This document shows, piece after piece, positions 42,501-54,500 of a stretch of 64,000 nt of DNA (positions within the stretch are counted from its first letter, which is position 1; each line of letters starts with the position of its first letter). Where the stretch lies: NCBI GenBank assembly GCA_947449735.1, contig CANFTB010000002.1, forward strand, positions 1 through 64,000, given 5' to 3'. The notes beneath the pieces are model-generated. The model did not search any database, was not told the DNA's origin, and saw nothing but the letters and a program-made list of their open reading frames with translations. Source of the stretch: Chthoniobacteraceae bacterium (GTDB lineage: Bacteria; Verrucomicrobiota; Verrucomicrobiia; Chthoniobacterales; Chthoniobacteraceae). The position numbers and the translations under genes were made by a program.

Positions 42501-45500
42501 ATGTCTACTTTCAAAGCGCGCGGCGAGGGCCGTAATCGCCGCGGCAGGCTGAGTTCTTGTCACGTCCCTACTGCGTTCGAGCGCGGAAGGTGCGGGCATT
42601 CTGCTGCGCGGATGCGTCGGTTGCCGGTGCCCGGCGCCGATTCCCGTTTTGTCAGTAGATTTGCCTCTAGGTTTGCGGAGCTTGTGACCGCCGTGCTTCT
42701 CGCCGCATTGCTGTCGTCGCTCGTTCCGTCCAACGTGTTTGCCGACGCAACGGCTACGGGTAACAACCTTTTGTTAACCAACCATCTCTCAACGGGAATC
42801 CTGCAGGGCAGTTCGGATATATTGAGTCTGAACAGTACCGCCGCGACTAGTTATTACACTGGAGGGGTGCTTTCTCTGAAGGGTCTTAATTTCGTTAACA
42901 CGGGTTCCTCCATCACCCTGTCGGGGTCGCCCGGAAAATATGTCGCCGGCCTGACGGCGAATTATTATGCCGGTAGCAATTCGGGGACCGCTCAGGGGGC
43001 AAGCTTCGGGACTCCGGTTCTCACGACGAACATCCCGAACTTAAATTACAATTGGGGCGCGGGTCAAGTTATCACGGGGTATTCTGACAGCGTGTCTGCA
43101 AAGTTTACCGGGTATTTAATGCCAACGTACACCGGATCTTATGTCATTTCGGCGTACGCGGACGACGGGATGCGGGTCACGTTGAACGGGCAGCAGATCA
43201 TCACCGACTGGTCGGCTCATGGAATGACGTATTTTGACAGCGCTGCCTTGAGCCTCGTGGCGGACTCTCTTTACAGCATTTCGGTGGAGTACTACGAAGC
43301 TGGAGGTGGTGCGGGGGCCAAGCTGTATTGGTCCAATGTCTCAGAGACGGGTGGTGTTAGAGCTGTTGTGCCGGCCTCTGCTTTTGTGGACATGACGGCC
43401 GCGGGTTCCCTTTCCCTGGGCTCGAGCGGTATCAATATGAGCGCTTCGGGAGGGGATGTCTCGATAGCGACTGATATCTCACTTGGAGCAACCCAGTCGT
43501 GGAATGTGGAGACCAGTCGGACGCTTTCGGTGAGCGGCACGGTGAGCGGTGCGGGTTATGGGATCACCAAGTCAGGTGGTGGCGTTCTGACTCTTTCGGG
43601 GAGTAATACTTATACGGGAGCGACGAGTGTTTCCTCCGGCACATTGCAAATTGGAGCAGGCGGCACGACTGGATCCCTGAGCCCGTCAAGTTCTCTGACT
43701 CTGTCCGGCGGTACTCTGGCATTCAATCGCTCAGATTCGCTGACGCAGGGGGTGGATTTTTCCGAAACAATCTCCGGAAACGGGTCATTGCTTAAGACGG
43801 GAAGCGGGATTCTTGCTCTGCAGACAGGAAACACCTTTTCCGGCTCGCTTCTGTTGTCCAGCGGCCAAGTGAACATCGTAGGCGCCAATGCAGCAACGCA
43901 GGTGGGTGAGAATGCGAGTGTCTCTCTCCCCGCAAATGCGGTGATAGTCAGTGCGATCTATGGCAGTACAGCTGTTGCCAATGGAACGATCGATGTGACT
44001 TCCAAGGTTCAGGGCTATGTCAATTCTGGAACGCTGACCTTTCTTGCCTCCAATGGCAATTTTACTGACCCCTGCAGTGGAACTGTTAAAACTTTTAAGC
44101 TGTCTTATATTGGGGATACGACTTCCTCCAGCAACTCGGCCTTCGGGACGGCGCGGCTGGTTATCAATGGTGGCGCCTTGGACAATCGCACCGGCTCCGC
44201 CGTGACGATGGCCACGAACAACGCGCAAAGTTGGAATGCAGACTTCACGTTTGTTGGGAGTAGCAGCCTGGATTTGGGAACCGGCGCCGTCACGCTTGGA
44301 GCGAGTCCGACGGTCACGATCAGTGCTGGAACCCTGACTGTGGGAGGCGCTATTTCCGGATCTTTCGGCATCACCAAAGCGGGGCAGGGGCGGCTGCAGC
44401 TGACTGGTTCGAGCTCTTACACTGGGGGAGCCACTGTTTCCGCTGGGACGCTGTACCTTGGAGGTTCTGGCGGGACCGAACTTGGCACCACGACAGGGGC
44501 CGGTGTCCTAACTCTGAACGGTGGGTCGGTAAACTTTGGCAGTTACACCACTTACTCGCTGGGAGGGTTGGCCGGAAGCGCCGCGCTTGCATTGACCAAT
44601 GATTCCGGCGTGAGTCTGGCCCTAACTGTGGGCAACAGTGCGGGATACTCCTCGACTTATTCTGGCGTGCTCTCGGGAGCTGGCAGTCTTACCAAGGGCG
44701 GATCCGGCACACTCACTTTGTCCGGGGCGAGTACTCATACAGGTGGGACTAATGTGACGGGGGGATCCCTGTTGCTGAGCGGTGGCGGCAACCGTTTGTC
44801 GACCTCCGGATCGATCACAGCGTCCGGAGGCGTGCTGGATTTTGGAGGGTATGCTCAGAGTGCGAGTGGTACGGTGACGTTCTCCGGGGGGACGGTTCAA
44901 AACGGAGCGCTGACTGCGACGGGAACGGCGTTTGTGGCCCAGAGCGGGAGCGTGAGTGCTGTGCTTGCAGGGACGCAGGGTTTGGTGAAGTCGGGTACGG
45001 GAACGCTGACGTTGAGAGGAGCGAATACATACAGCGGCGGGACGACTGTGAGCGCCGGTTCGCTGTTGTTGGGCGGTGGTAGCGACCGGTTGTCCATTAC
45101 CGGATGGATTACAGCGGCTGGAGGGGTGTTGAATCTTGGAGGGTACAGCCAGAGCACGAGCGGGACGGTGACGTTGTCCGGCGGGACGGTACAAAACGGA
45201 ACGCTGACTGCGACCGGAACGGCGTTTGTGGTCCAAGGCGGGAGTGTGAGTGCGGTGCTGGCGGGAACCCAGGCTTTGGTGAAGTCGGGTACTGGATTGG
45301 TCAACTTGTCGGGAGCCAACACCTACACGGGCGGGACGACGGTCTCGGCGGGAACGCTTTATCTGGGAGGTTCGGGCGGGAGCGAGCTTGGTTCGCCGAC
45401 CACCACTGCCGGCTCCGTGACGATGAACGGCGGGGTGTTGAATTTTGGAAGCTACACGGCTTACACCTTCTCCGCGCTCGCCGGGAGCGGCTCTTTGACT

Positions 45501-48500
45501 CTCGAAAATGCGAACAGCACTGCGGTTTTTTTAACTTTGGGAAACAGTGCCGGGCTTTCCAGCACCTTCACGGGAAGGCTTCTAGGTTCCGGGACCCTGA
45601 TCAAGTCGGGATCGGGAACAGCGACACTGGACCCTGGGGCGGGAGTCACGAACTCGCTGGGGTCGCTTTCTGTGGAGGGCGGTTCATTGACGGTAGCCAG
45701 CGGAGTTTTAAACGTGAGCATCGCCAATTGGACTCCGACTGCGGTGAACGGGTTTTATATCAATGGTGGGCAACTAAATATCACTGGAGGCTCGACCTCG
45801 AGCAGTGGCTATTTGACGGTGGACCACGACGGAACCGTGGTCGTTTCTGCTGGAACCCTCACGAATAACGCAGAGTTTCTGAATGCCTACGGTTCGAGCG
45901 GGACGCTCACCGTCAAGGGGACTGGGCTTCTGGATTTGAATGCGTTGCGGCTGTCTCAGGCTGCTCTGGGGACCATAAATCTGGACGGCGGGACCCTCCA
46001 GATGAATTCGATTACCTACCAAGCCTCCGCTGCGTCGTTGAACTTTAATAGCACTACGGTTAAGGCGAAGAGCTCTCAGAGCGGCTTTGTTCCTGCAAAT
46101 TCGTCTGCCACGCACTCGGTTTTAGCCGGTGGGGCGATATTCGATTCCAACGGTTTTGACATCACTGTTGCCGCCAATCTTGTCAGTGGAATCTCAAACG
46201 ACGGCGGATTGACCAAGCAGGGAAGCGGAAAGCTCACGCTTTCGGGAACCAATACTTTTTTGGGAGGCACTGAAGTTTCGGCGGGCACGCTTTATTTGGG
46301 AGGGACCGGGGCAAGCGAGTTAGGCTCACCCTCGACTTCTGGTACGCTCACTTTGAGCGGAGGGACGGTGAACTTTGGGGCTTATACTGCTTACAAGATC
46401 GGAGGACTGGACGGGACCGGTGCTTTGACCCTTTCAAACAACGCCGGTGCGGCGCTCTCCCTTACCGTGGGAAATGCGAACGGCTATTCCAACACGTACG
46501 GCGCCGTTCTTTCCGGTAGCGGTGCCCTGATCAAGGCGGGCAGCGGTACGTTCACGCTGTCAGCGGCGAACACCTATACGGGTGGAACAACTGTAACGGA
46601 AGGGTCGTTGTTGCTGAGTGGCGCCAGCAACCGGCTTTCAGGCACAGGACTGATTACTGCGTCCGGCGGCGTTCTGGATCTGGGTGGTTTCATCCAGAGC
46701 ACAAGCGGGACGGTCACTTTTTCTGGCGGGACAGTCCAAAACGGAACGCTGACCGCGACAGGAACGGCCTTTGTCGCCCAAAGCGGGAGCGTGAGTGCGG
46801 TGTTGGCAGGGACCCAGGCTTTGGTGAAGTCGGGTACGGGAGCGCTGACCTTGAGCGCGGCGAACACCTACAGCGGCGGGACGACTGTGAGCGGTGGATC
46901 CCTGTTGTTGAGTGGAGGCAGCAACCGCTTGTCGAGTACAGGGTCGATTACGGCGGCGGGTGGAGTGCTGGATCTGGGTGGAAGCCTTCAGAGCACGAGC
47001 GGTACGTTGACGTTGTCCGGGGGAACGGTTCAAAACGGGACGCTGACTGCGAGCGGAACGGCGTTTGTCGCCCAGAGCGGGAGTGTGAGTGCGGTGCTTG
47101 CAGGGACGCAGGGTTTGGTGAAGTCGGGTACGGGAACGCTGACTTTAAAAGGAGCAAACACCTACAGCGGCGGAACGACTGTGAGCGCCGGTTCGCTGTT
47201 GTTGGGCGGTGGTAGCGACCGTTTGTCCACTACGGGGTCGATCACGGCGGCGGGGGGAGTGCTGGACCTTGGAGGGTATGCTCAGAGTACTAGCGGGACG
47301 TTGACGTTGTCCGGGGGAACGGTACAAAACGGGACGCTGACTGCGACCGGAACGGCTTTTGTGGCCCAGAGCGGGAGCGTGAGTGCTGTGTTGGCAGGGA
47401 CGCAGGCGTTGGTGAAGTCGGGTACGGGAACGCTGACGTTGAGTGGTGTGAACACGTACAGCGGCGGAACGACTGTGAGTGCGGGTTCGATGATGTTGGG
47501 CGGTGGCAGCGATCGCTTGTCCTTATCGGGGGCGATTACAACGACTGGAGGGGTGCTGGACCTTGGAGGGTATGCTCAGAGCACGAGCGGGACGTTGATG
47601 TTGTCCGGGGGAACGGTTCAAAACGGAACGCTGACTGCGACCGGAACGGCGTTTGTGGCCCAGAGCGGGAGCGTGAGTGCGGTGCTTGCAGGGACGCAGG
47701 CGTTGGTGAAGTCGGGTACGGGAACGCTGACTTTGAGTGGCGTGAACACTTACAGCGGCGGGACGACTGTGAGTGCGGGTTCGTTGTTGTTGAGCGGTGG
47801 TATCGACCGTTTGTCGAGCACAGGGTCGATCACGGCGGCGGGTGGAGTGCTGGATCTTGGAGGGTATGCTCAGAGTACGAGCGGGACGTTGACTTTGTCT
47901 GGGGGAACGGTACAAAACGGAACGCTGACTGCGACTGGAACGGCGTTTGTGGCCCAAAGCGGAAGCGTGAGTGCGGTGCTGGGTGGGACGCAGGCGTTGG
48001 TGAAGTCGGGTACGGGAACGCTGACATTGAGTGGAGCAAACACCTACAGCGGTGGGACGACTGTGAGTGCGGGTTCGCTTTTGTTGAGCGGTGGCAGCGA
48101 CCGGTTGTGGACTACAGGGTCTCTCACTGCGGCAGGAGGAGTGCTTGATCTTGGCGGGTATCTTCAGAGCACAAGCGGGACGGTGACGTTGTCCGGGGGA
48201 ACGGTTCAAAACGGAACGCTGACTGCGACTGGAACGGCGTTTGTCGCGCAGAGTGGGAGTGTGAGTGCGGTGCTGGGTGGGACCCAGGCATTGGTCAAGT
48301 CCGGCACGGGATCTTTGACCTTGAGCGGGGTGAACACGTACAGCGGAGGAACGACGGTGAACGCCGGTTCGTTGTTGTTGAGCGGTGGCAGCGGCCGGTT
48401 GTCGCTAGGGGGCGCGATCACCTCGGCTGGGGGAGTGCTGGACCTTGGAGGGTATCTTCAGAGCACGAGCGGTACGGTGACGTTGTCCGGGGGAACGGTA

Positions 48501-51500
48501 CAAAACGGAACGCTGACCGCGACTGGAACGGCGTTTGTGGCCCAGAGCGGGAGTGTGAGTGCTGTGCTGGCAGGGACGCAGGCTTTGGTGAAGTCGGGTA
48601 CGGGATCTCTGACTTTGAGCGGAGCAAACACCTACAGCGGCGGGACGACGGTGAGCGCGGGTTCGCTTGTGTTGGGCGGTGGTAGCGACCGTTTGTCGCT
48701 ATCGGGGACGATCACAGCGAATGGAGGGGTGTTTGACCTTGGAGGGTACGCTCAGAGCACGAGCGGTACGGTGACGTTGTCCGGAGGAACGGTGCAAAAT
48801 GGAACGCTGACTGCGACCGGAACGGCGTTTGTCGCGCAGAGCGGGAGTGTGAGTGCGGTGCTGGGTGGGACCCAGGCGTTGGTGAAGTCGGGTACGGGAA
48901 CGCTGACCTTGAGTGGAGCGAACACCTACAGCGGCGGGACGACTGTGAGCGCCGGTTCGCTTTTGTTGGGCGGTGGCAGCAACCGTTTGTCCAGTACCGG
49001 GTCTATCGTAGCGGCCGGTGGAGTGCTGGATCTCGGCGGAAGCATTCAGAGCACGAGCGGAACGGTGACGTTGTCCGGGGGAACTGTGCAAAACGGAACG
49101 CTGACTGCGAGCGGAACGGCGTTCGTCGCGCAGAGCGGGAGTGTGAGTGCGGTGCTGGGTGGGACCCAGGCGTTGGTGAAGTCTGGCACGGGAACTTTGA
49201 CGTTGAGTGGTGTGAATACCTACAGCGGCGGGACGACTGTGAGCGCCGGTTCGCTTTTGTTGGACGGCGGCAGCAACCGCTTGGCGCTAGCTGGCGCGAT
49301 CACATCGGCGGGGGGAGTAATGGATCTTGGCGGGTATGTTCAGAGCACAAGCGGGACGGTGACTTTGTCTGGGGGAACGGTACAAAACGGAACGCTGACT
49401 GCGACCGGAACGGCGTTTGTGGCGCAGAGTGGGAGTGTGAGTGCGGTGCTTGCCGGGACCCAGGCACTGGTCAAGTCCGGCACGGGATCTTTGACCTTGA
49501 GCGGAGTGAACACGTACAGCGGAGGAACGACGGTGAACGCTGGTTCGTTGTTGTTGACTAACGGCAGCGACCGGTTGTCGCTAGGGGGCGCGATCACCTC
49601 GGCTGGGGGAGTGCTGGATCTTGGCGGGTTCGGTCAGAGCACGAGCGGCACGGTGACTTTGTCCGGGGGAACGATTCAAAACGGCACGCTGACTGCGACC
49701 GGAACGGCGTTTGTGGCGCAGAGCGGGAGTGTGAGTGCGGTGCTTGCCGGAACCCAGGCATTGGTCAAGTCCGGCACGGGATCTGTGACCTTGAGCGGTG
49801 TGAACACGTACAGCGGAGGAACGACTGTGAGCGCTGGTTCCCTGTTGTTGACTGGTGGCAGCGACCGCTTGGCGCTAGCGGGCGCGATCACATCGGCGGG
49901 GGGAGTACTGGACCTTGGCGGGTATGTTCAGAGCACAAGCGGGACGGTGACTTTGTCTGGGGGAACGGTACAAAACGGAACGCTGACTGCGACTGGAACG
50001 GCGTTTGTGGCCCAGAGCGGGAGTGTGAGTGCGGTGCTTGCAGGGACGCAGGCTTTGGTGAAGTCGGGTACGGGAACGCTGAGTTTGAGTGCAGCGAACA
50101 CATACAGCGGTGGGACGACTGTGAGTGGCGGTTCGCTTTTGTTGGGCGGTGGTAGCGACCGTTTGTCTATCACCGGGTGGATGACAATGACTGGAGGGGT
50201 GCTGAACCTTGGAGGGTATGGTCAAAGTACGAGCGGTACGGTGACTTTGTCCGGGGGAACGGTACAAAACGGGACGCTGACTGCGACTGGAACGGCGTTT
50301 GTGGCCCAAAGCGGGAGTGTGAGTGCTGTGCTGGCGGGGACGCAGGGTTTGGTGAAGTCGGGGACGGGAACGCTGACTTTGAGCGGAGCGAATACGTACA
50401 GCGGCGGGACGACTGTGAGCGCCGGTTCGCTTGCACTGGGCGGAGCCAGCGATCGTTTGTCCATTACGGGGTGGCTGACAACGACTGGTGGCGTGCTGGA
50501 TCTTGGAGGGTATGGTCAGAGCACGAGCGGTACGGTGACGTTGTCCGGAGGAACGGTTCAAAACGGAACGCTGACTGTGACTGGAACGGCGTTTGTGGCC
50601 GAGAGCGGGAGTGTGAGTGCGGTGCTGGCAGGGACACAGGGTTTGGTGAAGTCGGGTACCGGAACTCTTACATTGAGAGGCGCAAACACATACAGCAGCG
50701 GGACGACGGTGAATGCCGGTTCGCTGCTGTTGGGCGGTGGTAGCGACCGTTTGTCCAGTACCGGGTGGATTACATCGAATGGAGGGGTGCTGGACCTTGG
50801 CGGGTATGTTCAGAGCACAAGCGGGACGTTGACGTTGTCTGGCGGGACGGTACAAAACGGAACGCTGACTGCGACTGGAACGGCATTTGTGGCTCAGAGC
50901 GGGAGTGTGAGTGCGGTGCTGGCAGGGACGCAGGCTTTGGTGAAGTCGGGTACGGGAACGCTGACTTTGAGTGGAGCGAACACATACAGCGGCGGCACGA
51001 CTGTGAGCGAAGGTTCGCTGTTGCTGGGCGGCGGCAGCAATCGTTTGTCGACGAGCGGTGCGATCACCGCATCCGGAGGGTTTCTGGATCTTGGTGCAAA
51101 CACGCAGAGCACGGGCGGTACAATCACGTTGTCGGGCGGGACCATTCAGAACGGTACATTGACTGCCAGTGGAACTGCATTTGTCGCCCAGAGCGGGACT
51201 GTGAGCGCCGTGCTTGGCGGAACCATGGCGTTGAACAAGACAACCAGCGGTGCGCTGACGCTAAGGGGATCGAACACCTACAGTGGTGGAACCAATGTGA
51301 GCGAGGGTTCCTTGATCTTGAGTGGAGGCAGCAACCGGTTGTCTACGGTCGGGGCAATCACAATAGATGGCGGGGTGGTGGATCTGGGAGGCAACAGCCA
51401 GAGCACGAGCGGTACGGTGACGTTGTCCGGGGGGACGGTTCAAAACGGGACATTGACCTCTAGCGGAACGGCATTTGTGGCTCAGAGCGGCAGCGTGAGT

Positions 51501-54500
51501 GCTGTGCTGGCCGGGACGCAGGGGTTAAATAAGACGGGCAACGGCACGCTGACTTTAAGCGGAGCGAACACCTACAGTGGTGGAACCAACGTGAGTGCGG
51601 GATCGCTGTTGTTGAGCGGGGGGAGCAACCGCTTGTCCAACATTGGAGCCATCACGTCGTCCGGCGGCGTGCTTAATCTCGGGGGGAACGGCCAGAGCAC
51701 GAGCGGTACCATCACTTTTGCGGGCGGCACTCTACAGAGTGGAACGCTCACCGCACTTGGGTCGGCTTTTGTGGCGCAAAGCGGCACGGCTGAGGTCGTG
51801 CTCGCGGGAACCCAGGGGCTGACAAAGACCACTTCAGGTTTAATGTGGCTAAGCCTCGCAAACACCTATTCGGGGGCCACGACAGTCAGCCAGGGCACCC
51901 TGGTTCTTGGCTTGGGCGGGACAACCGGTTCACTGAATACTGCGAGCAGTGTTACGCTTAGCGCTGGTGCCAGCCTGATGTTCAACCGCTCGAATACCGT
52001 GACACAAGGAACCGACTTTGCGAGCGTCGTGAGTGGAAGCGGGAGTGTCGTCCAAGCCGGTTCGGGAATGCTTGTACTCTCGGGAACGAACACTTACAGC
52101 GGTACAACCGCTTTGCTCTCTGGAACGCTTGTCATCAATTCCGCCAATGCTCTGGGAACGAGTTCGCTGGTCATTGGCGACCACGCGGCCCTGGATAACA
52201 CTTCGAGTGCAGCGGTGCTCCTGTCGACGGTAAGCCCTCAAACATGGAACGGTAGTTTCACCTTCATCGGCACCAAGGACCTAAATCTTGGAACAGGCGC
52301 GGTGACTTTGAATGCTGATTCCAGTGTGACCGTCAGCGCGGGTACATTGACTGTGGGCGGAGGGATAGGAGGAGCCTTCACTCTGACGAAAGAGGGGAAC
52401 GGTCGCCTGGTTTTGGGCGCAGCCAATACTTACTCCGGGACAACAACGGTCAGTGCGGGGATCTTGAACATCCAGAACAGTGCGTCGCTTGGGTCCAGTG
52501 CCGCGGGTACGACCATTGGTTCCGGGGCGACGTTGCAACTTCAAGGCGGTATTTTACTCGCGGGCGAGGCTCTTTCGCTGAGTGGAAGCGGCATGACTGG
52601 ACAGACCGGTGCTCTGGTCAATTTGAGTGGTTCAAACGAGCTTGGCGGCGCAATCACACTTGCCGGCGCCGCCGTTGTAGGCTCCGACTCAGGGCAGCTG
52701 ACATTGAGCGGCGGCATCACCGGGGCAGGCAGGGCCCTGACGTTGAGCGGAGCGAGCGGTGGCACCGTGTCCGGCATCATCGGAACGACAACGGGATCCG
52801 TGACAAAGAGTGGTGCGGGAACCTGGGTTCTCTCCGGAGCCAACACTTACTCCGGGGGCACCAATCTGAACGCGGGCACGTTGATTATCAATTCGAACAG
52901 CGCTTTGGGCACAGGTCTCTTCACGATCGGAGACTCAACCGCATTCGACAACCTATCGGGCTCGGCACTTTCCGTCTCTGCAAACAATCGCCAAGCATGG
53001 GGGGGCAGTTTCACGTTTGCAGGAACCAAAGACGTCAATCTTGGGAGTGGTGATGTAGCGCTGAACGCGGATTCCAAAGTCACGGTGGCCGCAGGAACCT
53101 TAACCGTGGGAGGGGACATCAGCGGGTTCAGTTCGCTGACGAAGGCAGGCTCCGGGTTGCTGATCTTGGGCGGCAACAACACCTACAATGGTTCCACAAC
53201 GGTTTCTGCAGGAACGCTGCAGATTGGAGATGGGGGCGCGAGTGGCGGTCTTTCTCCCCTGGGAGCGCTTACCAATAACGCTACGTTGCGATTTAAGATG
53301 TCCGGCCTGCTTGTGCAGGGCGTTGGACTTGCCTCTGTGATAGGGGGATCTGGGGATCTGGTTCAGGCGGGGGCGGGAACCCTCGTTCTCGATGGCGCAA
53401 ACACTTACACTGGGTCGACTTTGATCAGCAGCGGCACCCTTCAGCTTGGAAACGGGGGAAGCGCCGGATCGCTCTCGCCGGATAGCTTCATCACCAACAA
53501 TGCCACGCTTGCATTCAACCGTTCGGATTTGGTGATTGAAGGAACGGACTTTGCATCAACCATTGCCGGTACTGGCGGCGTTTCGAAGTTTGGAGTAGGC
53601 ACGCTGGTGTTTGGAAACGCGAATTCCTACACGGGCCCGACTGTGATCGAGGCGGGGGTTTTGCAAATTGGTAACGGCGGAACCACCGGTTCTTTGTCGG
53701 CCATGAGCGCGATCACAAATAACGGGATATTGGCGTTCAATCGCACTAACACCGTCACTCAAGGAACGGACTTTGCCTCTGCCATTGGTGGCAGCGGTGC
53801 GGTGGAACAGCTGGGATCGGGAACGTTGGTTTTAAATTCCGCCAACAGCTATTCGGGCGGCACGACTCTGGGCGCCGGCAGGTTGTACGTGAGTCATGCC
53901 AGTGCGCTTGGATCAGGTGCGCTGACGATTTCGGGTGGGTCCCTCGACAACACCAGCGGCGGTGCTCTGACGCTGGCGGCGAACAACCCCCAGAACTGGA
54001 ACGGGGACTTCACGTTCATGGGCTCCAAGAGTCTCGATACGGGAACAGGGGCCGTATCGCTTGGGGGAAACCGGGTTGTGACTGTTTCTGCAGGTTCCTT
54101 GCGTGTGGGTGGAGTGATTTCGGGGGCGTATTCGCTGACGAAAACAGGTCCGGGCACGCTGGAGTTGGGTGGCACAAACCTGTTTTCGGACAAAACACTG
54201 GTCACTGCCGGAACGCTCTTGCTGACTAATAATCGAGCGCTTCAAAACAGCCCGTTTGATTCCTCGGGAGCTGGAGTTCTTGCGTTCGGGTCCAGCGTCA
54301 CTGCGCCCGTGTTTGGAGGCCTGACTGGATCTGGGAACGTGCCGCTGCCCAGTGCTGTGACATCTCTGACGTTGAATCCTTCCTCAGGAGTCGTTTTGTC
54401 CTACTCGGGGGTGATTGCCGGCAGCCTTTCATTGGTTAAGTCAGGGGCTGGGGGACAGGTCCTCTTCAGTCAGAACAATTATACTGGGACGACCACAGTG

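Noticed and set aside
45104..45868. Plus-strand frame of 254 residues in another phase (also at 50177-50743 and 50765-51463)
   Set aside because: Out-of-frame shadow of the repeat; the composition (Glu/Arg/Trp/Cys-rich) fits no protein and it contains the same periodic pattern.
49875..50855. Long antisense frame (326 residues, Arg/Gln/Thr/Pro-rich) and many similar ones on the minus strand from 44.6 to 62 kb
   Set aside because: They lie entirely inside the giant gene, repeat with its 294-bp period, and arise because the repeats contain few stop codons in other frames. They show no start signals or known domains.
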